DNA of 64,000 nt, taken from assembly GCF_025370935.1 (NCBI RefSeq), contig NC_133472.1, positions 17,632,868-17,696,867 on the forward strand. Direction: 5' to 3'. The translations under genes were made by a program, and so were the position numbers. The stretch comes from Choristoneura fumiferana. Its lineage: Eukaryota > Arthropoda > Insecta > Lepidoptera > Tortricidae. This document shows, piece after piece, positions 1-11,110 of this stretch. The notes under the pieces were generated by a model that had not been told where the DNA came from, ran no database searches, and worked only from the letters and a program-made list of their open reading frames with translations. Numbering within the stretch: the first letter of the stretch is position 1; every line of letters starts with the position of its first letter.

Positions 1-184
1 GTGCGTGCAAGTGCGACTAAACGGTATAACAATTGCATTATCGCTCGAACAATGGATGAAACATTAAAACAGAACAATGGCGTTGACCGGGAACTCGTGT
101 AACTGTGGGTATCTAGTTTAAAAGCGCAGTTAGTACCCTTAGCGTAAGTTTTCGGTTACAAAGTACGTCTCGATCGCGTTCGCG

Positions 185-271
185 TTAAAATCTCAATTTG
201 TATGGAATCACGAACATCGCAAACATCCGCTAGAGGCGCTGTTCGTGTTTGCATACAAATTGAGATTTTAA
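185..271. repeat. small palindrome, 20-bp perfect arms
   Basis: Arms 185-204 and 252-271 are perfect reverse complements (TTAAAATCTCAATTTGTATG and its complement). A second weaker pair (GCAATACATTGC / GCAATGTATTGC) follows. The short overlapping open frames in 150-480 are by-products of this symmetry; I see no gene in 1-560. Confidence 0.8.
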
Positions 272-539
272 ATGCAGTTGCAATACATTGCGGCGTTCTA
301 TTGACATGCGATCTCGTAAGCTTTGTGGCCTCCTGCTCGCAATGTATTGCGATTTGCACGATTTTTTTACTGACTCAAAAAACGGAACTCTGTTATTACT
401 TATAAATAATGTAACTAACCGTGTTTGGGCCTTAATGGAATCGTTGTGTTGTGGGTTGTACTTTGGCAAAAAACACTAAAAATAGGAAATAAAGAAACTT
501 TTAATAAAATGTAAACCGAAACCGATTTTTTTTTTTACC

Positions 540-720
540 AAAATAGAACTGACTACAAAAAAATTAAAAATATTTTCTACTAGCTTGAAGTCGGTGCTTA
601 GCACGAGCCAGCAGGAGTGGAGTAACTGAAGACATATACCTAGTAGGTACGACGGTGAGGAAGACGACTATAGTTCCACTCCTGTTGGCTTGTGCTGATG
701 CTGGGGCACCTTTATATTCT
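540..720. repeat. MITE-like palindrome (GCACGAGCCAGCAGGAGT arms)
   Basis: Arms at about 601-621 and 675-695 are imperfect reverse complements. The element shares its outer part (CGACTACAAAAA, TGAAGTCGGTGC) with 21650-21835, so it is a dispersed family. Confidence 0.7.
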
Positions 721-782
721 TGCAATCTTGCTTATATATACCGATAGTATTGAAATATAGGTCACTATTGATTGTACAAAAG

Positions 783-881
783 TATCGATACTATCGATAG
801 TTTTCGTAATTTTCTGTTCATTACTATCGATAGTAGGTATCGATAGTTTATGCATTACCGATAGTATCGATACTATCGATA
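783..881. promoter_or_regulatory. cluster of six TATCGATA octamers
   Basis: TATCGATA occurs at 783, 792, 825, 838, 865 and 874 within 99 bp, with further CGATAG/CTATCGAT half-sites at about 741, 859 and 918. In Drosophila this octamer is the DREF element (DRE), overlapping the CGATA motif bound by BEAF-32, found at housekeeping promoters and domain borders. Whether the moth proteins bind here is inference. No gene start is recognised nearby. Confidence 0.5.
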
Positions 882-899
882 GGCATATAGATATTACGG

Positions 900-1514
900 C
901 CTTTTTCCGATTAAAACTATCGATTTTTCGGCAACACTAATGCTAGGTATGGCGTATTTTTCACATAAAAAAAGGCGTGGTAAAGGAAACAATAATATGA
1001 ATTAAATAGGAATTAAAACTGTAAACATGTTTACAAACTATACCTATGTAGGTATAGTACAAATGGATTAATTTCGCAGCTGTCATTTTGCGTATTTAAA
1101 CAAGGCCGAAACATACGCGGATCGAAGATATTTTTTTATCGGAGTAAGAGCAAAATTGATAACGAATAATACTGGTTTAGTTATCGCGAAGCAGTAAAGG
1201 GCTTGCCACAGTGTCGATACGGATCTGCTCGAATTGATGTTATTTTTTAACGAAAAAGTTTTCGGGAGCCCCGATGGTGATCTGAACGGTTCTCTGCCAT
1301 TATTTGCGGAAGTTTATATGAGGTCATCATGGAAAGAACATGCCTAGTCACCTTTTTTTAAATTGAGACTTTAATCTCAAAATGTAGAGCTCACAAAGTA
1401 CTATGACTTACACTGAATTAAATAATCTGAAAACAATATAAAACCATTTTTTTATCTTTTAAATAACCATAGTAATTGTTCGTGATGATACTTTCAAACC
1501 GCTATAACTCAAAA
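900..1514. other. no gene seen
   Basis: AT-rich sequence between the TATCGATA cluster and the tandem array. No open frame, splice-bounded exon or clear repeat boundary recognised. Confidence 0.5.
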
Positions 1515-4500
1515 TAGTTATTTATGATACAAGTGCGGAAAGTAAGCAATTCCCAACGAGTGGCGGAGAACTTGAAACACGAGCGAAGCGAGTGTTTTGA
1601 GCCGGCACGAGTTGGGAATTTCCTACTTTCGACACGTATATCATACAACGTTTTACAATGCATTAAGCGAGGAAAAAATCGAGGCAGTGACTACATCATT
1701 TATTTGCCATACTCGTTTTACTACAGTAGCAGGCAGTATATATACATACCGACACGCGCGCCAACCAAAATCGTTAACGTATACACTTTATTAAACCAAC
1801 TTTCAACAATCATTGACTCAGAAGATTAGAACAGCTACAGCTAGCTACTAATGATAGGTAAAGGAGACTTTGTTTTAGTATCGTGATTTTTTATGATTAA
1901 TTATTTCCCTTGTTGCTTGACATTTTCCACACTTACATTGGCTAGTCCTTATCTCCTGCACGCTCCTATAACGCTAAATATCAGTGCAACCCGTGAATAA
2001 ATCCAAGTAATAGTTAACTATCATCAAGTATATTTTTATATTATGTATCTAATCTACCACCTAACAAAAAGTTACCGTAAATCTGAGATTGTTTAGCTTT
2101 GGAACTGTAAATAACTCAAAATTGGTTCACTAATTCTAATAGATAAAAGCAAATAAATAAGAATAAGACGTACCGGTAGATGTTATAATATCCATGTGTG
2201 TAGAAGTAAATTATTCTATCAATTTACGATGTTTATTAACTTAGGTATGTATATTATAGTTCACGTATTTCAGCATTGAGTTTGTCACTGGCAATATGTG
2301 CTTCGTGGAGGACGTAAGGCGGTGTAAAGTCAGATATAAATTCATCATTTGAACTTTTCATTTCAATTTACTTATCAATTATCAAAAATTAATTCACCGG
2401 ACTGAACTCATGAAGTATGAACATTACTTTGGCGGGTTTCATGACAGGCGCGAACGGGTAACCATGATTGGTTCGTGCGACGTCGTGCGCGCGCACTGGA
2501 AGCTCATTGGTTAACTTTCGAGTGCGCGCGCTTGACGTCGCACGGTCCGAATTGGACTCAAGAATTTATTTCCTTTTTTTCATAACTTTAGACGGAATTA
2601 TAATACGAGTTTACGTGAAAAAAAATATTAATGTTCTTTTCTGTCCCGTTTAATCTGTATTATCTTATCAGTAAATATTCAGTTGGTTGCATCAAACGTT
2701 TTATTTGTTCAAAGCCTAACTATAACGACTATTTAGACTTATTTTTTTAACAATAGTTTGGACATAATTTGGCAATTTAAAAAGTTACTTTACCGCACAA
2801 GTGCGGTAAGTTAAATCCATACAACTTTACAGCACACTTGTGGATGCGTGCAGGAATCACTAATTTTCTATGGATATGTTGACCCACGTCAAGAGGCACT
2901 TTCCGAGCACGTGCATTGTAATAGTTATTTATGATACAAGTGCGGAAAGTAGGCAATTCCCAACGAGTGGCGGAGAACTTGAAACACGAGCGAAGCGAGT
3001 GTTTTGAGCCGGCACGAGTTGGGAATTTCCTACTTTCGACACGTATATCATACAACGTTTTACAATGCATTAAGCGAGGAAAAAAATCGAGGCAGTGACT
3101 ACATCATTTATTTGCCATACTCGTTTTACTACAGTAGCAGGCAGTATATATACATACCGACATGCACGCCAAACCAAATTCGTTAACGTATACACTTTAT
3201 TAAACCAACTTTCATAACAATCATTGACTCAGAAGATTAGAACAGCTACAGCTAGCTACTAATGATAGGTAAAGGAGACTTTGTTTTAGTATCGTGATTT
3301 TTTATGATTAATTATTCCCTTGTTGCTTGACATTTTCCACACTTATATTGGCTAGTCCTTATCTCCTGCACGCTCCTATAACGCTAAATATCAGTGCAAC
3401 CCGTGAATAAATCCGAGTAATAGTTAACTATCATCAAGTATATTTTTTATATTATGTATCTAATCACCTTAACAAAAAGTTACCGTAAATCTGAGATTTT
3501 TAGCTTTGGAACTGTAAATAACTCAAAATTGGTTCACTAATTCTAATAGATAAAAGCAAATAAATAAGAATAAGACGTACCGGTAGATGTTATAATATCC
3601 ATGTGTGTAGAAGTAATTATTCTATCAATTTACGATGTTTATTAACTTAGGTATGTATATTATAGTTCACGTATTTCAGCATTGAGTTTGTCACTGCAAT
3701 ATGTGCTTCGTGGAGGACGTAAGGCGGTGTAAAGTCAGATATAAATTCATCATTTGAACTTTCATTTTAATTTACTTATCAATTATCAAAAATTAATTCA
3801 CCGGACTGAACTCATGAACATTACTTTGGCGGGTTTCATGACAGGCGCGAACGGGTAACCATGATTGGTTCGTGCGACGTCGTGCGCGCGCACTGGAAGC
3901 TCATTGGTTAACTTTCGAGTGCGCGCGCTTGACGTCGCACGGTCCGAATTGGACTCAAGAATTTATTTCCTTTTTTTTTCATAACTTTAGACGGAATTAT
4001 AATACGAGTTTACGTAAAAAAAAAATTAATGTTCTATTTCTGTCCCGTTTAATCTGTATTATCTTATCAGTAAATATTCAGTTGGTTGCATCAAACGTTT
4101 TATTATTTGTTCAAAGCCTAACTATAACGACTATTTAGACTTATTTTTTTAACAATAGTTTGGACATAATTTGGCAATTTAAAAAGTTACTTTACCGCAC
4201 AAGTGCGGTAAGTTAAATCCATACAACTTTACAGCACACTTGTGGATGCGTGCAGGAATCACTAATTTTCTATGGATATGTTGACCCACGTCAAGAGGCA
4301 CTTTCCGAGCACGTGCATTGTAATAGTTATTTATGATACAAGTGCGGAAAGTAGGCAATTCCCAACGAGTGGCGGAGAACTTGAAACACGAGCGAAGCGA
4401 GTGTTTTGAGCCGGCACGAGTTGGGAATTTCCTACTTTCGACACGTATATCATACAACGTTTTACAATGCATTAAGCGAGGAAAAAAATCGAGGCAGTGA

Positions 4501-5727
4501 CTACATCATTTATTTGCCATACTCCTTTTACTACAGTAGCAGGCAGTAGATATACATACCGACATGCACGCCAAACCAAATCGTTAACGTATACACTTTA
4601 TTAAACCAACTTTCATAACAATCATTGACTCAGAAGATTAGAACAGCTACAGCTACTAATGATAGGTAAAGGAGACTTTGTTTTAGTATCGTGATTTTTT
4701 ATGATTAATTATTAGCCCTTGTTGCTTGACATTTTCCACACTTATATTGGCTAGTCCTTATGGAGGAGTGCACGCTCCTATAATGCTAAATATCAGTGCA
4801 ACCCGTGAATAGATCCCTGTAATAGTTAAGTAACATCAAGTATATGTATTATGTATCTAATCTACCAGCTCTTAACAAAAAGTTACCGTAAATCTGAGAT
4901 TGTTTGGCTTTGGAACTGTAAATAAATCAAAACTGGTTCACTAATTCTAATAGATAAAAGCAAATAAATAAGAATAAGACATACCGGTAGATGTTATAAT
5001 ATCCATGCGTGTAGAAGTAGATTATTCTATCAATTTACGATGTTTATTAACTTAGGTATGTATATTATAGTTCACGTATTTTGTTCAGCATTGAGTTTGT
5101 CACTGACAATATGTGCTTCGTGGAGGACGTAAGGCGGCGTAAAGTCAGATATAAATTCATCATTTAAACTCTTCATTTTAATTTACTCATCAAAAAATTA
5201 ATTCACCGGACTGAACTCATGAACATTACTTTGGCGGGGTTTCATGACAGGCGCGAACGGTAACCATGATTGGTTCGTGCTACGTCGTGCGCGCGCACTG
5301 GAAGCTCATTGGTTAACTTTCGAGTGCGCGCGCTTGACGTCGCACGGTCCGAATTGGACTCAAGAATTTATTCCATTTTTTTTCATAACTTTAGACGGAA
5401 TTAAAATAAGAGTTTACATGAAAAAAAAAAATAACGTTCTCTTTTCTGTCGCGTTTAATCTGTATTATCTTATCAGTAAATATTCAGTTGGTTGCATCAA
5501 AAGTTTTCTTATTTGTTCAAAGCCTAACTATAACGACTCTTTAGACTTATTTTTTAACAATACTTTGGACATCATTTGGCAATTTAAAAAGTTACTTTAC
5601 CGCACAAGTGCGGTAAGTAAAATCCATACAACTTTACTGCACACTTGTGGATGCGTGCAGGAATCACTAATTTTCTATGGATATGTTGACCCACGTCAAG
5701 AGGCACTTTCCGAGCACGTGCATTGTA
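1515..5727. repeat. three-unit tandem array, 1.4-kb period
   Basis: The marker ATTTATGATACAAGTGCGGAA recurs with spacings of 1,407 and 1,402 bp (TTTATGATAC at 1521, 2928, 4330), and the third unit ends at about 5727. Each unit holds three internal palindromes: about 1521-1650 (CAATTCCCAACGAGT paired with AGTTGGGAATTTCCTACTTT), a GC-rich 23-bp stem (2475-2497 with 2521-2543 in unit 1) and the 16-bp palindrome ACCGCACAAGTGCGGT. Units differ by small indels and substitutions. The open frames of 60-164 codons inside shift between units and look non-coding. Confidence 0.9.
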
Positions 5728-5887
5728 AAGTTACTTAAGTGACTAGACACGTTCTTTCCGTGGACCCTTCATATCAACTACTACTCGTAGATAGCTACAA
5801 CCTTGTTACTTACCTCCAACTTTTTCCATATTTTAAGCTCCGTTCCACCATAGATGCGCGAGGATGTGTTGTAAGGAATGTGATCAT

Positions 5888-5990
5888 GAACCAATAGAAA
5901 CGCTTCGTTTACCTCGCCTCGCTCCGCTCAGCTGTTTCCACCAGAGATGTGCTGTGCATGGATGGGTAAATGAAGCTTTTCTATTGGTTC
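5888..5990. repeat. palindromic repeat, GAACCAATAGAAACGCTTC arms
   Basis: Arms 5888-5906 and 5972-5990. The internal CGCTCAGCTGTTTCCACCAG-type segment recurs, diverged, at about 16420-16500, marking a dispersed family. 5728-5887 and 5991-6470 show no gene. Confidence 0.65.
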
Positions 5991-6470
5991 ATCCTGAATA
6001 ACACTTTCATTGCAAGACATCCTTGCACAATTTTGGTGGAAACGCAGCCTTATTTTTTGCACATTTTTACATTTTCATGCAAATACATGGTCTCCTTCGT
6101 TTCTACATACAACCAATTTAGAAAAGTTGAAAAATCCCCAAAATTGTCATCTCAAAGCCTCTCAAAAACAGCTAAACTTATTTTTATTAAACATAGCTAA
6201 GAACCAAGACAAAGATACTGGCCTTCACGTAAAAACCGCATTGAAATTAGTCCACCCATTTGAACGATGCCATAGGCCGACAAACGTTGACGTCAAACTA
6301 ATAACACTCCTATTTTGCTCGCCCTTGAAAATGTCTTCGTAAAAGATCGAAACTAGTCGGATCCCACGTATTTCCACGGAATCGGGATACATCTAAGCTT
6401 GCAAAACATCAAAATCTCAACCGTAAATTCTGGAGACGTGAAATTTTACAATTCCACCTCTTATATCTAG

Positions 6471-6685
6471 CTTTTGTCCGCGGCTTCGCCCACGTGGAAT
6501 TCGGTTATCGCGCGCTGTTCCCTCGGGAACTGTGCATTTTTCCGGGATAAAAAGTAACTATCTCTAATAAACTATAAACTATCTCTATGCCAAAAATCAC
6601 GTCGATCCGTAGCTCCGTTTCGACGTGAAAGACGGACAAACATACAAACGCACACACTTTCGCAATTATAATATTAGTATGGATA
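6471..6685 (+). mobile_element. dispersed retroelement tail (CCGCGGCTTCGCC ... ATTAGTATGGAT)
   Basis: Runs from a CGCGGCTTCGCCCACGTGG-like start through a segment with CCAAAAATCACGTCG and ACGTGAAAGACGGAC to TATAATATTAGTATGGAT. The same consensus recurs at least ten times in the window in both orientations. It looks like the 3' part of a lepidopteran non-LTR retrotransposon or derived SINE; the exact family was not determined. Confidence 0.7.
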
Positions 6686-6849
6686 TAATGTTTGCAAATA
6701 GCCATGGAAATTTAGTAATACCTATTCCATAATTTATTTTACCTGCGAGAACTAATGGTTCATGCAAGCCAAACCACGGTTAAAAGCTAGTTGTTTATTT
6801 TCGTAAATAAATAAATATCTAGTAGCTGATCTACTACATAGAATTTAAT

Positions 6850-7300
6850 TCAAAAGATTTATTTATTTATTTTATTTTTATTTTTATTTACATTATCATC
6901 ACTTACAGTATCATTACAGGAGTCAAACCTAAGGCGATACAGAAGGCCCTTAATAATAAACAATATAACGAACTATAACTCTTATATAACTCTTTACAAA
7001 TTCTAAACGACATGATTCTTGGACGTGACCGATCATTAAAGGTTGACCAGGAATATTATAAAAAACATGACGCGAGGGTAGCACTTCTAAGTTTTATATT
7101 GCAACATTCTTTACACTTACTAAAAGAAAGAAAGAAAGAAAGAAAATACATTTATTTAACGCCATAAAAAACAAACATAGGAACAAACATAGAACAAATA
7201 AAGACATACATACTACACACTATACTTACTATACACTTACTTACACAAAATAACACTTTAAAATACCACGCGCAAACAACGTTAAACTTTGACAGCAATA
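6850..7300. repeat. low-complexity AT tract and GAAA microsatellite
   Basis: 6858-6890 is a TTTATT-rich run; about 7122-7145 is a (GAAA)n run. The rest is AT-rich with no gene recognised. Confidence 0.6.
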
Positions 7301-7309
7301 GACAGATGA

Positions 7310-7660
7310 CCTTTAGTGTTACCAATGCATGAAATTATTTCTACTGGTTTTCCGCAATATGGCGAGGTTTTTTATAATTCTGGTCAGCCTTTAATTTTCC
7401 CCGTACTTTTAAGCAAATCGTCTACGTACCCTCCGTTGATTAACACTTCAGGTCAAACTAATGCTAAAATTAATGGATACCTTTTTGATGGGATCCCGTC
7501 AGTCGGAAGGGCACCCCATTTATCTCCCATTCGAACCCCTATTACGCTGACCTTAAATAGGTCTCAAGTATTTTGGTTTGAGCTGTTTTATGGTCCATTT
7601 GAGGAGATTTCTGACAGAGTAGGAAACAAGAAAAATATGCGGTCAACTGGATTATTTTAT
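7310..7660 (+). other. open frame of about 115 codons, unrecognised
   Basis: Open from 7310 after a TGA; first ATG at 7325; stop TAA at 7661-7663. The peptide has even composition with GEVFYNSGQPLIFPVLL and RSQVFWFELFYGPFEE, unlike random translation of AT-rich DNA. There is no convincing promoter, splice site or family match. It may be a remnant of a longer gene, possibly from an old integrated element; this is inference only. Confidence 0.3.
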
Positions 7661-7805
7661 TAAAATCAATGGCAGAGAAGTATTCTTTATTTCAATCAAA
7701 TTTAATATAGGTAAGAGTATTTTAAGTACAATCTTTGTTTTTTATTCTTGTTTCACGCAAACGCCAATGAAATTTAGCAGGGTTGCATACTATTTAGTTA
7801 ATTTA

Positions 7806-7830
7806 AAACTGGCCGATTTTCGGCCAGTTT
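7806..7830. repeat. short perfect hairpin AAACTGGCCGA
   Basis: Arms 7806-7816 and 7820-7830 with a 3-nt loop, followed by a T run. It resembles a bacterial terminator in shape but sits in eukaryotic repeat-rich DNA. 7840-8040 shows no gene. Confidence 0.5.
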
Positions 7831-8044
7831 GATTTTTTTTTAAACGGTGAGGTGCAACTGACAAATACAAATTACAAGTATAGAGTTAGGAATTTACTAG
7901 AATAAATGACTTAACAAAAATACGATTTTTTACAGTATGTGAGAATAAATACAATAAACTAACTTAAAATAAAGAGGCTGTCAGGGTGTCTGAGGTTTAT
8001 AGTTACTTTTCAAAGGATGTATACATGGCTCGTAAGTTCATTTT

Positions 8045-8060
8045 ATCGCACTAGTGCGAT
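8045..8060. repeat. 16-bp palindrome ATCGCACTAGTGCGAT
   Basis: Perfect palindrome, similar in design to ACCGCACAAGTGCGGT in each unit of the 1.4-kb array, suggesting related element ends. 8061-8390 shows no gene. Confidence 0.5.
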
Positions 8061-8397
8061 GAGTTTTAAATTACAAAATAAAAAATATCGACATATACGT
8101 AGAAACATGTATAAATATACAAAACTAAATAGGTAATGAATTTGCAAAATTGATTGTAATTATTATAAACTGTAATTTAATTACCTCAGATTTTAATGAT
8201 TTCCACCTTTTATTTCTTCGAAAAAATCGCAGTGGCGTCGAACCTTTGCCTGAAAATTTAAGTTAACCTAATTAAAAACAAAACTTACGCATGCGCATTA
8301 CGGACGCGCCATTTTTGTAAAACTTTGCGTTGTTTTGTTTTTGTTTTTCAATTTTGTGTTATTAATTGCCTATTTTCTCAAAAATGTATTGAAAAAC

Positions 8398-8521
8398 TTC
8401 GTATGATACACGGTTGGCAAGGTTTGACAAACTCGTGACGATGAAAACCCTCGCCTTGCGGCTCGGGTTTATCATTCGTCAACTCATTTGTAAAACCTTA
8501 CTTACCAACCTCGTATCACAA
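8398..8521. repeat. imperfect palindrome (MITE-like)
   Basis: Left part TTCGTATGATACACGGTTGG pairs with CCAACCTCGTATCACAA on the right, with inner complementary stretches (AAACTCGTGACGATGA / TCATTCGTCAACTCATTT). Confidence 0.6.
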
Positions 8522-8706
8522 ATAACTATTATCAAGACCTTGTATATTTGATTTTTAAATGAAAACGATCACAGTCTAGATGACTTTACAATTTAACGAG
8601 TAATAATCGATCAAACCTTAAAATTGAATATTTGACGCTTTTACGGACCTTACACTGCGCGTGACGCACACTACCTAGCTGGTTTTTACTTTATCTGAGT
8701 CAAGTC

Positions 8707-8843
8707 TAAGGGGCTGTTTCACCATCCATTGATTACTGTTAACTGGCAGTTAGGTGTGATGCCGTCTCTATTTGTTTTGTTCGAATAGACGGAGACGTAA
8801 TCGTCGGTTAACGCTAATCAATGGATGGTGAAACAGCCCCTAA
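8707..8843. mobile_element. MITE with GGGGCTGTTTCACCATCC terminal repeats
   Basis: Terminal repeats of about 26 bp (8710-8735, ending TGATTA, and its complement ending at 8840) are almost perfect. TAA flanks both ends (8707-8709 and 8841-8843), matching the 3-bp TWA target duplication of PIF/Harbinger elements; the superfamily call is inference. A decayed half-copy is at about 59863-59890. Confidence 0.75.
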
Positions 8844-9204
8844 ATGCGAGTTGAAGCCATGACATGACATCGCATTTTCCAGTACAATAACGCTTGTACG
8901 ACAAAAGTACTAAAAAGTCGAACTAAATCGTTTCGCTCATTTCTTGCTGAACTGCAAAAACCTTTGACAATTTGATTGGAAGGATTTCGACATTTAAGAA
9001 GCCAAGTGTGATTCGGTTTCACGCAGAGGTTCCGTACTATTTGATTAAACAATATTACATAACACCATTTTCTTCTTCGCCGTCACGACGTGCTAAAATG
9101 ATACTACGGCGTAACGTCACTAGTTTAACTGGCTATATTTTCACAAAAATGTATGTAATTTTGAACATGAAACTACCATGAGACTCACTCATATTAAATG
9201 ATAT

Positions 9205-9480
9205 TGTAACGGATAACTCACGTCTTAAACCGAGCTTAGCTCGACATGTTTCGGGCTATTTCGTAGCCCTTCTTCTCAGGAGCACGCGAACGCGACTCGG
9301 CGGCTGCCGCAACACGCACACTACGCGCCACCGCTCTGCTCGCGCGACTGCCCGACGAAGCTAACACCGGCACACAACTACCCGCATTTTTATCGTCATT
9401 TTTATTGTCAATGTCTAATGTAGGGTAGCACACAACACTAACAACATCGCTCCGTAAAGGCACGTTCACACCAACCGATG
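9205..9480. repeat. CpG-rich repeat fragment
   Basis: Contains CCGAGCTTAGCTCGACATGT and a very CpG-rich block (about 9275-9360). Style and composition suggest the end of a dispersed element rather than a host exon. The minus-strand 77-codon frame is Ala/Arg/Ser-rich and not recognised. 8850-9200 shows no gene. Confidence 0.4.
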
Positions 9481-9600
9481 ACGCAGCACGAGTATTTAAA
9501 ACTGTTTTCCAACTCGGCGGTACCGACTAACCGCAATCCCGGTTAAAATTCGGATGACCCGGTCCCGGTCCGGTTCGGATTCCGGTTAAAATGTATGTAG

Positions 9601-9817
9601 TACCGTAAACTGCTTCAACTTTGCCCTCTGGCTCCAACATTGCCTGATTCGAATTAGTCGATAACTTAGCACCTTTAGCTTTTTAAACTTTTGTCCCCCG
9701 TAATAATAATTCCCGTGTAGATAAAAGTTTAAACCCTATAAGAGTGCTAAGTTATCGACTCTAAATCAACTCGGGCAATGTTGGGGCCAGAGGGCAAAGT
9801 TGAAGCAGTTTACGGTA
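9601..9817. mobile_element. 217-bp MITE with long terminal inverted repeats
   Basis: Starts TACCGTAAACTGCTTCAACT and ends with the complement (TTGAAGCAGTTTACGGTA). The arms extend about 75 bp with few mismatches (GTCGATAACTTAGCAC / GTGCTAAGTTATCGAC). No coding capacity. 9490-9600 holds CCGGTT-rich sequence. Confidence 0.85.
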
Positions 9818-10204
9818 CACATTCTGTAAAAATTTATCTATTAAATGTGGTTCGAAAAATACAGCCCCGTGAATCCAGATGGATGGAATGCGGACTCGTA
9901 GTAGAGCTCTGTTGGTATTCTTGAAGTACGGAATCCTAGAAATAGGGCTTTGTAATAAGTTGTAAGGTTATTAAAGTTCAAAATTCTGCTTGCTCAATGT
10001 CTAGACAAGTTAGTTTTTAGTTGTTTATATGTATAGATGACGTGTACAATACCAAGCACTTCAATGTTACTAAATATGACCCCAATTAAGAGTATTGTGT
10101 AGTCAAAGCATAAAGAAGTGCTGTCATACAAATGGTGGCAACGGGTCAAACTGTCTAAACGTTAAACGATTTTGATAAAATTCATTATATTATAATTTAA
10201 TAAA

Positions 10205-10515
10205 AATTTATATTGGGAACTTCACACGCACCATTGAATTGCTTCGCAGGTTTTTGCAGGTTTCCTCACGATGTTTTCCTTCACCGCAAAGCTCGTGGTA
10301 AATTTCAAATGTAATTCCGCACATGAATTTCGAAAAACTCAGAGGTGCGAGCCGGGGTTTGAACCCACGACCCTCTGTTTGAGAGGCGATAGGTCAAACC
10401 ACTAGGCCACCACGGCGGGGCCCGCGTGGGAACTATGGCCCAAGCCCTCTTGTTCTGAGAGGAGGCCTGTGCCCAGCAGTGGGACATATATAGGCTGGGG
10501 TGATGAAAAAATATA
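10205..10515. mobile_element. composite SINE/LINE-tail element with tRNA-like head
   Basis: On the minus strand TGGCCTAGTGGTTTGACC resembles a pol III A box and GGGTTCAAACCCC a B box, so a tRNA-derived head lies at about 10345-10415. To its right is plus-oriented GTGGGAACTATGGCCCAAGC ... CAGTGGGACATATATAGGCT; to its left is the minus-oriented companion (TTGCTTCGCAGGTTTTTGCA). Both halves occur in one orientation at 57945-58135, so this copy is rearranged head to head. 9830-10200 shows no gene. Confidence 0.7.
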
Positions 10516-11027
10516 TTATAAGCTAATATTATTATATCTTTATGATGATTTGGGACTTTAGTCTGATAGATCTGGGAACCGAAAATATATAATTTTATAA
10601 TACCCAAGGATATACTTACACGATAAAAAATACCTCAACTAATTTAAATTTAATGACAAAAATATCTTGTCAATTGTATTATTTATAATAGAAAATCATA
10701 AGCCTCTCTCATCGGTGTCAAATAACAAACTGTTCAAAATTACCACAGAGAAATAATATTGTAAATCATCTGTAAACATTTCCAATGAACACACAATATA
10801 AATTACCTATACAAGGAAAACATTCAAGAAAATATTAGCTATATGAAATTCATATCCCCGAAGGAAAAACTCAATATGAGTATAAATATGCTTAGGAAAA
10901 TATAATAATATGTGGTAACTATTGTGAGTTTGCGTTCGGGCAGATTTTGTCCTTTTAAGAATACGTCAATATTTTTATAAGCTTTTGATTGGTAAGAATA
11001 CCTATTGATGTAAGTCGGTGTTATTCA

Positions 11028-11110
11028 AATAATTTATTGAATCAGGCGTTACTTTGCGGAGGTCCATACCAATGAACTAAAAGAATTTCCTTGCTCACCC
11101 GCGACTTTAC
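11028..11110. repeat. dispersed repeat fragment (TTATTGAATCAGGCGTTACT)
   Basis: Shared with 34385-34430; its right part (TTGCTCACCCGCGAC) is shared with about 42665-42685. 10520-11027 and 11110-12670 are AT-rich with no supported gene; the minus-strand frames at 11042-11713 show no family similarity. Confidence 0.5.

Noticed and set aside
1524..5738. Repeated open frames of 60-164 codons in the tandem array
   Set aside because: Frames change between units through small indels and follow palindrome arms; no conserved coding pattern.
9236..9469. 77-codon CpG-rich minus-strand frame as a host gene
   Set aside because: Ala/Arg-rich translation of a CpG-rich repeat fragment; no splice or family support.
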